A stretch of DNA of 5,026 nucleotides from Bacteroidia bacterium (GTDB taxonomy: Bacteria > Bacteroidota > Bacteroidia > Flavobacteriales > Flavobacteriaceae): assembly GCA_030431085.1 (NCBI GenBank), contig JAUIJW010000178.1, positions 1-5,026 of the forward strand, given 5' to 3'. The translations under genes and the position numbers were made by a program. A model generated the notes under the pieces. It ran no database searches. It was given only the letters and a program-made list of their open reading frames with translations, and was not told the DNA's origin. Within the stretch, counting starts at the first letter, position 1, and each line of letters begins with the position of its first letter. Below are positions 1-5,026 of this stretch, one piece after another.

Positions 1-189
1 GGTAATTTCTATATTAATGATAAACCTACAGGCGCGGTAGTGGGTCAACAACCTTTTGGAGGTGCTAGAGGTTCAGGAACAAATGATAAAGCAGGTTCTG
101 TATGGAACTTATTACGTTGGGTTTCTAATAGAACAATTAAAGAAACTTTTGTACCACCAACAGATTATAGATATCCTTTTTTAGGTTAA
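1..189 (+). CDS. pruA: Delta-1-pyrroline-5-carboxylate dehydrogenase, C-terminal fragment (gene starts before the window)
   Basis: Frame 1 is open from the first base to TAA at 187-189 and gives the last 62 residues of an aldehyde dehydrogenase. The opening GNFYINDKPTGAVVGQQPFG followed by GARGSGTNDKAG is the C-terminal signature of the ALDH4/P5C dehydrogenase family. This enzyme oxidises L-glutamate gamma-semialdehyde (P5C) to glutamate with NAD+, the second step of proline catabolism in the cytoplasm. The tail, with its RWVSNRTIKETF stretch, also fits the family. The catalytic Cys and Glu lie upstream of the window, so activity cannot be judged. It is not possible to tell whether a proline dehydrogenase domain is fused at the N-terminus, though the short C-terminus resembles the stand-alone eukaryote-like form. 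The gene ends in a hairpin terminator and converges on the permease gene. Confidence 0.93.
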   Translation, partial: GNFYINDKPTGAVVGQQPFGGARGSGTNDKAGSVWNLLRWVSNRTIKETFVPPTDYRYPFLG

Positions 190-214
190 TAAAAAATAAA
201 GGGTATTTTGTTTT

Positions 215-250
215 AAAACTCAGTTAGGTCAAACCTATCTGAGTTTTTTT
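215..250 (+). terminator. Rho-independent terminator after pruA, probably bidirectional
   Basis: The arms ACTCAG (218-223) and CTGAGT (239-244) pair. After one T-T mismatch the stem continues as TAGGT (225-229) with ACCTA (233-237) around a CAA loop (230-232). AAA at 215-217 extends the stem against the T-run 244-250. It lies 25 bases after the pruA stop and 12 bases beyond the convergent permease stop. The A-tract on the left is short (4 As), so termination of the minus-strand permease transcript is plausible but weaker. Confidence 0.88.
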
Positions 251-262
251 ATGGAGTATATG

Positions 263-1540
263 CTATGATTTAAGTTCGTTTTTTTTGTAAAGCCATTCTA
301 AAATAAAACACAAAACTATCATAGAAATAGCAACCATTATTCCTGCTTTATTCGAATTGTATTGTTGAATAATTAAAATAATAAAGGCACACAAGCAGAG
401 AAAAAAACCTGTAAAGTGGATTATTTTGTTACCATTAATTTTATCATAAAGCTTATAACCTACATAGTTCACCATGGCAAAAATCAGTAAAAAGCCAACA
501 CTGCCAGCTGTAGAAATACTTTCTAAGTTTAAAGTGTTAGCCAAAAGTAACGTAGCTATAGCAGTGATAAATAAACCGATTGGTTGGTTCCATAAAGTAC
601 TTGTAAGGTGGTGGGGTAGTTCATCATCTTGTGCTATTTCATAGCTTACTCTACTACCGCCATAGAGAGAGGCATTAATTGCAGAAAAAGTAGAAATAAG
701 TGCGGCAATGGTAATAATGATAAAACCTAAATGGCCTAATAATGGTTTAGCAGCTTCTGCCAGTACATAATCTTGGGCAATAGCAATTTCTTTAAAAGGC
801 AAAGAACCTACTGTTACTAAAGCAATGGTGATATATAATAAGATCACAAATATTACTGAATAGAAGTAGGCCTTAGGTATATTTTTTATCGGATTCTTTA
901 TGTCTGGAGATGTATTGGCAATAAGTTCGAAACCCTCATAGGCAACAAAAATAACCATGCCTCCTGTAATGAGCTTAATGGGTTCTTGCCAATGTTTTAT
1001 TGATAGTTGTGAAAGGTTTGGGTTATCAATCAGTCCATACAAACCAACAATAATAAATAGTAATAAAATAATTAATTTAATGATAACGGCATAAGATTCT
1101 ATAGCGCTAACCACTTTAATACTATAGTAATTTATAGCGGTTGCAAAAATAATAATTGCAGAGGTATAGAGGTGAAAGTCAATGGGCTTGTTAACAATTT
1201 GATATAGGTTGGTGGCATATGATCCAAATGCTGTAGCATACAGAGACAGCATAATAATATAACTTATCCAAAGTAAATTATTAAGTCCACCGCTAAATAT
1301 AGTTTTACCAAACCCTTGATTTATAAAGCGTACTGTTCCACCTTTATCTGGATACTTTAAGGATAGTTTTGAATAGCTGTATGAAGTGATTAAAGTTAAA
1401 CATCCAGCGATTAGAAATGCTAATGGTGTGCCACCTTGAGCCAAGGTTACAGCTAGTCCAAGAACGGCAAATATGCCGCCACCTACCATTCCACCTATGC
1501 CAATGGAAATAGACTCTTTAAGTCCAATTTTTTTACTCAC
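263..1540 (-). CDS. APC-superfamily amino acid permease, 12 membrane segments
   Basis: This is a secondary transporter of the inner membrane that probably moves amino acids by proton coupling or exchange; the substrate cannot be read from the sequence. Numbering is from the GTG at 1540 (425 residues). The N-terminus MSKKIGLKESISIGIGG runs into GGMVGGGIF, the glycine-rich unwound part of TM1. FVAYEGFELIANTSPDIKNP (about 198-217) is the conserved TM6 segment of the family. STFSAINASLYGGSR with RVSYEIAQDDELP (about 283-309) is the conserved TM8 region and following loop. About twelve hydrophobic stretches can be counted. The reading frame stays open to a TTG at 1591, but those 17 extra residues are non-typical and the TTG abuts the T-tract of the preceding terminator, so GTG at 1540 is preferred. 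No ATG lies near the start. The gene is transcribed away from the cytochrome gene, behind a terminator, so it probably has its own promoter in 1541-1600. Two near-matches to the -7 box (TATTTTG, one base short) occur there. Family certain; substrate unknown. Confidence 0.9.
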   Translation of the reverse strand: MSKKIGLKESISIGIGGMVGGGIFAVLGLAVTLAQGGTPLAFLIAGCLTLITSYSYSKLSLKYPDKGGTVRFINQGFGKTIFSGGLNNLLWISYIIMLSLYATAFGSYATNLYQIVNKPIDFHLYTSAIIIFATAINYYSIKVVSAIESYAVIIKLIILLLFIIVGLYGLIDNPNLSQLSIKHWQEPIKLITGGMVIFVAYEGFELIANTSPDIKNPIKNIPKAYFYSVIFVILLYITIALVTVGSLPFKEIAIAQDYVLAEAAKPLLGHLGFIIITIAALISTFSAINASLYGGSRVSYEIAQDDELPHHLTSTLWNQPIGLFITAIATLLLANTLNLESISTAGSVGFLLIFAMVNYVGYKLYDKINGNKIIHFTGFFLCLCAFIILIIQQYNSNKAGIMVAISMIVLCFILEWLYKKNELKS

Positions 1541-1589
1541 TTTTAGGTTTGTTTTAGCAGATATAACTTCAAAATATGCAATATAATAC

Positions 1590-1624
1590 AAAATAAAAAT
1601 CCTCTTAAATTATTAAGAGGATTT
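1590..1624 (-). terminator. Rho-independent terminator of the cytochrome c gene
   Basis: A perfect 12-bp inverted repeat has arms AAATCCTCTTAA (1597-1608) and TTAAGAGGATTT (1613-1624) around a 4-base ATTA loop. In the minus direction it is followed by a T-rich tract (reverse of 1590-1599), as expected for the cytochrome gene, which stops at 1650. On the plus strand it is also followed by a T-tract (1626-1632), so it could block transcription both ways. It separates the cytochrome from the permease and argues against one operon. Confidence 0.87.
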
Positions 1625-1649
1625 GATTTTTTTAAAACATAAAGCGTTA

Positions 1650-2081
1650 TTACTTGGCTTGTTTCATATAGGTAGATAAGGCTTTTAATTCTTTATCGCT
1701 TAAGTCTTTAACAAAACCATCGAGATTAGCTTTCATGATAGCAACTTGTCCAGGATCTGTATCAACAATAGCCTCACTATCACCCTTTAAAAAGGCAACA
1801 ATATCTGCATTTTTATCGTCGTAAACTTTTACGATTTCTTTAATAGATGGGCCTATTACTTTAGAATCCATTTGATGACAAGAGACACATGTCTTTTCAC
1901 TAAATAATTTTTCTCCAAGTGCATATAAATCATCATCAGCTTTGGCTTCACTTGTAGTTTCTTGTGCTTCTTGCTTAACTTCTGTTTTAGTTTCTTCTAC
2001 AGCTTTTTTTGTTTCTTTCTCTTTACCACAGCTTGCAAAGGCCAAAGCGAGAACAACTAAGCTTAAAAATATTTTTTTCAT
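1650..2081 (-). CDS. Lipoprotein c-type cytochrome (single haem, class I-like)
   Basis: This 143-residue protein begins with a lipoprotein signal peptide: MKKIF, a hydrophobic stretch, then the lipobox FASC with the acylated Cys at 18. A charged, low-complexity linker rich in Glu, Lys and Thr (about 20-50) would act as a flexible tether. The globular part carries a single haem-binding CVSCH motif (C65, C68, H69) and, near the end, a Met in AIMKANL (M116) that is the best candidate for the sixth haem ligand. GPSIKEIV after the haem site is typical of small class I cytochromes c. It probably shuttles electrons at the periplasmic membrane surface, for instance to a terminal oxidase or peroxidase; the partner is not shown by the neighbours. 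The start ATG at 2081 is supported by the clean signal peptide and a -7 box about 28 bases upstream. The gene is monocistronic: divergent from prfA and closed by a hairpin. Confidence 0.9.
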   Translation of the reverse strand: MKKIFLSLVVLALAFASCGKEKETKKAVEETKTEVKQEAQETTSEAKADDDLYALGEKLFSEKTCVSCHQMDSKVIGPSIKEIVKVYDDKNADIVAFLKGDSEAIVDTDPGQVAIMKANLDGFVKDLSDKELKALSTYMKQAK

Positions 2082-2108
2082 GGTTCGTAGTGTTTTATAT
2101 AGATATTA

Positions 2109-2116
2109 CAAATTTA
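2109..2116 (-). promoter_or_regulatory. Candidate -7 box for the cytochrome c gene
   Basis: Read on the minus strand, this is TAAATTTG, an exact match to the Bacteroidota -7 consensus TAnnTTTG. It would place the transcript start about 20 bases before the cytochrome ATG at 2081. I see no clear TTG -33 element at the usual spacing; the upstream DNA is a nearly pure A/T tract, so chance matches are easier. Confidence 0.45.
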
Positions 2117-2172
2117 TTATAATTATATTAAATTAACGATACCTTCTAGGTTATATTACATCTTCTAAGGAG

Positions 2173-2180
2173 TATTTTTG
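2173..2180 (+). promoter_or_regulatory. Alternative upstream -7 box for prfA
   Basis: TATTTTTG matches TAnnTTTG exactly and lies 40 bases before the prfA start codon. It could give a second, longer transcript. No TTG is seen upstream at the normal spacing. Its final TTG could instead act as a poorly spaced -33 element for the box at 2194. Confidence 0.3.
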
Positions 2181-2193
2181 TCTTAAAAAATAT

Positions 2194-2201
2194 TAAATTT
2201 G
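2194..2201 (+). promoter_or_regulatory. Candidate -7 box for prfA
   Basis: TAAATTTG is an exact match to the Bacteroidota -7 consensus TAnnTTTG, 19 bases before the prfA ATG. The implied leader is only about a dozen bases, consistent with the lack of a Shine-Dalgarno sequence. The nearest upstream TTG (2178-2180) is 13 bases away, shorter than the roughly 19 usual for this promoter class. Confidence 0.45.
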
Positions 2202-2220
2202 CCATATTATAAACGATAGT

Positions 2221-3297
2221 ATGCTAGAAAAACTACAAATAGTAAAACAGAGATTCGATGAAGTGTCGGATTTAATTATACAACCTGAAATTATTTCAGA
2301 TCAAAAGAGATATATAAAGCTCAATAAAGAATATAAAGACTTAAAAACCATTGTAGATAAAGGAGCAGAATATCAAAAAGCTTTGGCACATCAGGAAGAG
2401 GCTAAAGAGATTATTAATGATGGATCTGATGAAGAAATGGTTGAAATGGCCAAAATGCAATTGGAAGAATCAACCTCTAAAATTGAACAACTCGAAGAGG
2501 ATATACGCTATTTATTGATACCAAAAGATCCAGAAGATGGTAAAAATGTAGTAGTTGAAGTAAGAGCAGGAACGGGCGGTGATGAAGCTAGTATTTTTGC
2601 TGGAGATCTTTATAGAATGTACACCAAATATTGCGAAGGTAAAGGTTGGAATGTTGCAGTTGTTGATTTTAACGAAGGGACCTCTGGTGGATTTAAAGAA
2701 ATAATTTTTGAGGTTAATGGAGAAGATGTATATGGTACCTTAAAGTTTGAAGCTGGGGTACATCGTGTACAAAGGGTACCACAAACAGAAACGCAAGGTA
2801 GGGTACATACTTCTGCGGCTACAGTTATGGTTTTGCCAGAAGCCGAAGAGTTTGATGTTGAACTTGATATGCAAGATGTAAGAATTGAAAGAACCACGTC
2901 TACTGGACCTGGAGGACAATCTGTTAATACAACCTACTCTGCCATTAAGTTACATCATGAGCCAACAGGTATTATAGTAAGTTGTCAAGATCAAAAGTCG
3001 CAACATAAAAACCTTGAGAAGGCTTTAAAAGTCTTACGCTCAAGATTGTATGAAGCTGAATTGGCAAAGAAACAAGCTGCAGATTCTGAGAAAAGGAAAA
3101 GTATGGTATCTTCTGGTGATCGTTCGGCTAAGATTAGAACATATAATTATCCGCAGGGCAGGGTTACGGAACATAGAATTGGACTTACCTTGTATGATTT
3201 AAATAATATTATTAATGGTGATTTACAAAAAATAATTGACGAATTGCAATTGGCTGAGAATGCAGAAAAATTGAAGGCATCTAACGAAACCATTTAG
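2221..3297 (+). CDS. prfA: Peptide chain release factor 1 (RF1)
   Basis: RF1 enters the ribosomal A site at UAA and UAG stop codons and triggers release of the finished protein. At 358 residues it is full length for the family. Residues 1-100 form the charged helical N-terminal domain. VEVRAGTGGDEASIFAGDL (112-130) is a conserved RF block. The stop-codon-reading tripeptide lies in HRVQRVPQTETQGRVHTSAA and reads P187-Q188-T189, the PxT motif that separates RF1 from RF2 (SPF). The catalytic GGQ is at 231-233 within STGPGGQSVNTTYSA; its Gln is the usual target of the methylase PrmC. The C-terminal block KIRTYNYPQGRVTEHRIG (304-321) is also characteristic. No frameshift site is seen, in keeping with RF1 rather than RF2. 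The ATG at 2221 matches the expected N-terminus. The gene stands alone, divergent from the cytochrome gene and closed by a symmetrical terminator. Confidence 0.98.
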   Translation: MLEKLQIVKQRFDEVSDLIIQPEIISDQKRYIKLNKEYKDLKTIVDKGAEYQKALAHQEEAKEIINDGSDEEMVEMAKMQLEESTSKIEQLEEDIRYLLIPKDPEDGKNVVVEVRAGTGGDEASIFAGDLYRMYTKYCEGKGWNVAVVDFNEGTSGGFKEIIFEVNGEDVYGTLKFEAGVHRVQRVPQTETQGRVHTSAATVMVLPEAEEFDVELDMQDVRIERTTSTGPGGQSVNTTYSAIKLHHEPTGIIVSCQDQKSQHKNLEKALKVLRSRLYEAELAKKQAADSEKRKSMVSSGDRSAKIRTYNYPQGRVTEHRIGLTLYDLNNIINGDLQKIIDELQLAENAEKLKASNETI

Positions 3298-3331
3298 AAA
3301 TTATGTTTAAGTAAATAACTGAATAAACCAT

Positions 3332-3364
3332 AAAAAAACCTGAGTTAATAACTCAGGTTTTTTT
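3332..3364. terminator. Symmetrical bidirectional terminator between prfA and the OmpA-domain gene
   Basis: A perfect 8-bp stem CCTGAGTT (3339-3346) and AACTCAGG (3350-3357) around a 3-base loop is flanked by seven As on the left (3332-3338) and seven Ts on the right (3358-3364). This works equally well in both directions. It lies 35 bases after the prfA stop and 22 bases beyond the stop of the convergent OmpA-domain gene. Confidence 0.93.
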
Positions 3365-3385
3365 ATGATAAGAAATATGTTGTTA

Positions 3386-4246
3386 TTATCGCTGAACTAC
3401 TTCTTCATTTTCATCCGCTAAAAGTGCAAAAAACTTATCCAAGTTAGGCATAATTATAATGTTGGTTCTTCTATTTCTTGCTCTATTCTCTTTAGTATCG
3501 TTATCTGTTAAAGGTACATAGCTACTTCTACCTGCCGGTATTAATCTAGAAGGATCTACATCATATTTTTTTTGTAACAATCTCGCAATGGCTGTTGATC
3601 GTTTTACACTTAAATCCCAGTTATCTTGAATAGTTTCTGTATGTATAGTTTTAGAATCTGTATGACCTTCGATCATCACGTCCATACTTGGCTCAGATTT
3701 AATTACATCTGCCAGTTGTTGTAGAAAATCGGTGGCTTTAGAGTTAACTCTGTAACTGCCCGATCTAAAAAGTAAGCTATCAGATACAGAAATCATCACA
3801 ACAGTTTTGTCGATGCCGATATCAATTTTACCGCCATTTTTTTCTAAATCACTTTCTGAAATTGATTTTTTTAGATTGTGAGATAGCGCAATATCCATTG
3901 AGTCTTTTAAAGTCTTAGCGTTAGCCAGTTCTTCGGCGGGTAATTTAGCTAAAACCTCATTTAATTTGGTTTTCATGTTAGCAGAGATTACGGTAACATC
4001 CCCACCAACAAAGGCCATTTTTTCGTCATTGCTTTTTTGTAGTGAATTAATTTTGCCATTGTACTCGTCAACACGTTTTTCTATTTTGGCAAATTTAGTT
4101 TCTAACTCCTCTTTTTCTAATGTAGTTTGTTGCAATTCTCCCTTCGTGTCAATAAGATCTTGTTCTAGTTGCACGTATTTCTTTTTAGAAACACATGAGC
4201 TTAATGCTAAAGAAATTACTAAGGCTGTAAGAATCCCTTTTTTCAT
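3386..4246 (-). CDS. OmpA/MotB-domain outer membrane lipoprotein (peptidoglycan-binding)
   Basis: This 286-residue envelope protein should be lipid-anchored and bind peptidoglycan non-covalently. The signal peptide MKKGILTALVISLALSSC ends in a lipobox with the acylated Cys at 18. Residues about 22-78 are charged and heptad-like and probably form a coiled coil reaching into the periplasm. The OmpA C-terminal domain spans roughly 140-266: a beta segment with SLLFRSGSYRVN, then IEGHTDS (192-198), NWDLSVKRSTAIARLL (209-224), RLIPAGRSSYVP and NRARNRRTNI (254-263). D197 of GHTD and R216 of LSxxR match the residues that bind the diaminopimelate of peptidoglycan in OmpA homologues, so binding should be intact. 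There is no beta-barrel, so this is a Pal/MotB-like lipoprotein rather than a porin. The ATG at 4246 is supported by the signal peptide. The specific role is not known. The start is preceded by an AT-rich leader with an inverted repeat. Confidence 0.92.
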   Translation of the reverse strand: MKKGILTALVISLALSSCVSKKKYVQLEQDLIDTKGELQQTTLEKEELETKFAKIEKRVDEYNGKINSLQKSNDEKMAFVGGDVTVISANMKTKLNEVLAKLPAEELANAKTLKDSMDIALSHNLKKSISESDLEKNGGKIDIGIDKTVVMISVSDSLLFRSGSYRVNSKATDFLQQLADVIKSEPSMDVMIEGHTDSKTIHTETIQDNWDLSVKRSTAIARLLQKKYDVDPSRLIPAGRSSYVPLTDNDTKENRARNRRTNIIIMPNLDKFFALLADENEEVVQR

Positions 4247-4271
4247 AATATTATAGTTTTAGTTATTTTTT

Positions 4272-4302
4272 AGATGATTATGCTTTGATTAAATAATCAT
4301 CT
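4272..4302. repeat. 10-bp inverted repeat in the leader of the OmpA-domain gene
   Basis: AGATGATTAT (4272-4281) and ATAATCATCT (4293-4302) are perfect reverse complements around an 11-base spacer. The spacer also contains another TGATTA (4286-4291), which can pair alternatively with TAATCA (4294-4299). The near arm ends 25 bases before the OmpA-domain ATG. No T-run follows in either direction, so it is not a standard terminator. It could be an operator or an mRNA leader hairpin; AT-richness makes chance possible. Confidence 0.5.
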
Positions 4303-4318
4303 GCTGGTTAATATGTGG

Positions 4319-4326
4319 TAAAAGTA
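4319..4326 (-). promoter_or_regulatory. Weak candidate -7 box for the OmpA-domain gene
   Basis: The minus strand reads TACTTTTA, seven of eight matches to TAnnTTTG. If used, transcription would start near 4312 and the inverted repeat at 4272-4302 would lie inside the mRNA leader. No clear TTG -33 element is present. Confidence 0.2.
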
Positions 4327-4378
4327 GGCCTGAAATCTAAAGAGAATCTTAACGTTTAAGAATAAAAGTTAAAAGCAT

Positions 4379-4410
4379 AAAAAAACTCCAAGAAAAAGTC
4401 TTGGAGTTTT
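4379..4410 (-). terminator. Rho-independent terminator of gltD
   Basis: A 12-bp perfect inverted repeat, AAAACTCCAAGA (4382-4393) and TCTTGGAGTTTT (4399-4410), has a 5-base loop. In the minus direction it is followed by a seven-base T-run (the As at 4379-4385). It starts 18 bases past the gltD stop and insulates gltD from the OmpA-domain gene downstream on the same strand. Confidence 0.92.
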
Positions 4411-4428
4411 AAATGCTTTAATGTTTTA

Positions 4429-5026
4429 CTAAATATTAGGTAAATCACCTTTTTCTTTAGTCGGTAAAGTGCTATCTCCCGTAAGGAAAATATCAACTTC
4501 TCTATCTGCTTCTCTCCCTTCACTAATGGCCCATACGATTAAAGATTGCCCTCGTCTCATATCTCCAGCTGTAAAGATATTAGGAACATTAGTTTGATAT
4601 TGGGTTGCTTTGTAGTTGCTTCTTGCATCAAGCTCTAAACCTAATTGAGTACTCAATGTGTTTTCTGGCCCTGTAAATCCTAGGGCCAGTAAGGCTAAAT
4701 CACAAGGCCATATTTTTTCGGTACCTTCTAATTCTATCAATTGAGGTCTTTCGCCGGGCACCATTTTCCATTCTACTTTAACTGTTTTAAGCCCTGTTAA
4801 ATTTCCATTATCATCCGTAATGAACTCCTTGGTATTAATCAACCAGTCTCTTTCGCAGCCTTCTTCATGCGAAGTTGAAGTTTTTAGCTGAAGTGGCCAA
4901 TAAGGCCAAGGTGTTTTAGGACTTCTATGTAATGGCGGTTTAGGCATAATTTCAAAATTAGTTACAGATTTTGCGCCTTGTCGATTTGAAGTTCCAATAC
5001 AATCAGAACCAGTATCACCACCACCT
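4429..5026 (-). CDS. gltD: Glutamate synthase (NADPH) small subunit, C-terminal part (gene starts beyond the window's right edge)
   Basis: The small subunit of glutamate synthase takes electrons from NADPH through FAD and passes them to the large subunit (GltB), which makes glutamate from glutamine and 2-oxoglutarate. The minus-strand frame is open from the window edge to TAG at 4429-4431, about 198 codons. It begins with GGGDTGSDCIGTSNRQGA, the second dinucleotide-binding glycine motif and its continuation, so the ATG at 4947 (MPKPPLHRSP) is internal and not the start. Further family marks are NPWPYWPL-like TPWPYWPLQL, TSTSHEEGCERDW, LALLALGFTGPE and, near the end, the FAD-binding IFTAGDMRRGQSLIVWAISE. 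The N-terminal 4Fe-4S and FAD-binding parts lie outside. gltB would be expected upstream on the same strand but is not visible. gltD is the last gene of its unit, ending in a strong hairpin. Confidence 0.95.
   Translation of the reverse strand, partial: GGGDTGSDCIGTSNRQGAKSVTNFEIMPKPPLHRSPKTPWPYWPLQLKTSTSHEEGCERDWLINTKEFITDDNGNLTGLKTVKVEWKMVPGERPQLIELEGTEKIWPCDLALLALGFTGPENTLSTQLGLELDARSNYKATQYQTNVPNIFTAGDMRRGQSLIVWAISEGREADREVDIFLTGDSTLPTKEKGDLPNI

Noticed and set aside
1942..2136. A 64-codon open frame on the plus strand
   Set aside because: It lies antisense to the N-terminus of the cytochrome lipoprotein, has no family resemblance and arises from the low-complexity tether.
2164..2172. 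CTAAGGAGT as a Shine-Dalgarno sequence for prfA
   Set aside because: It is about 50 bases before the ATG, far too distant, and lies upstream of the likely transcript start.
2610..2897. A 95-codon open frame on the minus strand
   Set aside because: It lies wholly antisense inside prfA, in its conserved core, with a Ser/Thr/Cys-rich translation typical of a shadow frame.
3966..4256. A 96-codon open frame on the plus strand
   Set aside because: It is antisense to the signal peptide and coiled coil of the OmpA-domain lipoprotein, with no recognisable domain.
189..4428. A nitrogen/glutamate gene cluster of pruA, permease and gltD
   Set aside because: The genes face different ways, are separated by terminators and are interrupted by prfA, a cytochrome and an envelope gene; the shared theme is probably coincidental.
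4945..4947. ATG as the start of a 172-residue protein
   Set aside because: The frame continues upstream to the window edge and encodes the GltD glycine-rich nucleotide-binding motif, so this Met is internal.
1..5026. CRISPR array, mobile element, tRNA, or a novel defence or biosynthetic system
   Set aside because: No regularly spaced repeats, terminal inverted repeats with a transposase, tRNA-like cloverleaf or clustered unknown genes were seen; all six genes belong to recognisable common families.

Overview
This window looks like ordinary chromosome from a low-GC member of the Bacteroidota, most likely a flavobacterium (Flavobacteriaceae). The reasons are the strongly AT-rich sequence, the absence of Shine-Dalgarno sequences directly before the start codons, exact TAnnTTTG promoter -7 boxes in the divergent intergenic region, short 'SC' lipoprotein signal peptides, and protein sequences typical of the group. 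The genus assignment is inference; no 16S or other marker is present.

Layout, left to right. The C-terminus of a delta-1-pyrroline-5-carboxylate dehydrogenase (pruA, + strand, 1-189) converges on an APC-type amino acid permease (- strand, 263-1540, GTG start preferred) across a terminator hairpin. Upstream of the permease, on the same strand but separated by another hairpin, is a small lipoprotein c-type cytochrome (1650-2081). A 139-base divergent promoter region (2082-2220) separates the cytochrome from prfA, peptide chain release factor 1 (+, 2221-3297). prfA converges on an OmpA/MotB-domain lipoprotein (-, 3386-4246) across a near-symmetrical bidirectional terminator. Upstream of that gene are an AT-rich leader with a 10-bp inverted repeat, a terminator, and the C-terminal part of the glutamate synthase small subunit gltD (-, 4429 to the window edge).

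The genes do not form an operon. Every gene-to-gene junction except the divergent one carries a strong hairpin with A/T tracts, so each gene appears to be an insulated transcription unit. pruA (proline to glutamate), gltD (glutamate synthesis) and the amino acid permease share a loose nitrogen and glutamate theme, but nothing in the sequence shows that they are linked.

No CRISPR array, insertion sequence, tRNA, rRNA, phage gene or recognisable defence system is present. I found no novel system. The items worth a second look are modest: a start-codon correction, the inverted repeat in the ompA leader, the release factor's PQT tripeptide, and the divergent promoter boxes. No stretch over 300 bases lacks a gene; the longest gap is 4247-4428 (182 bases).
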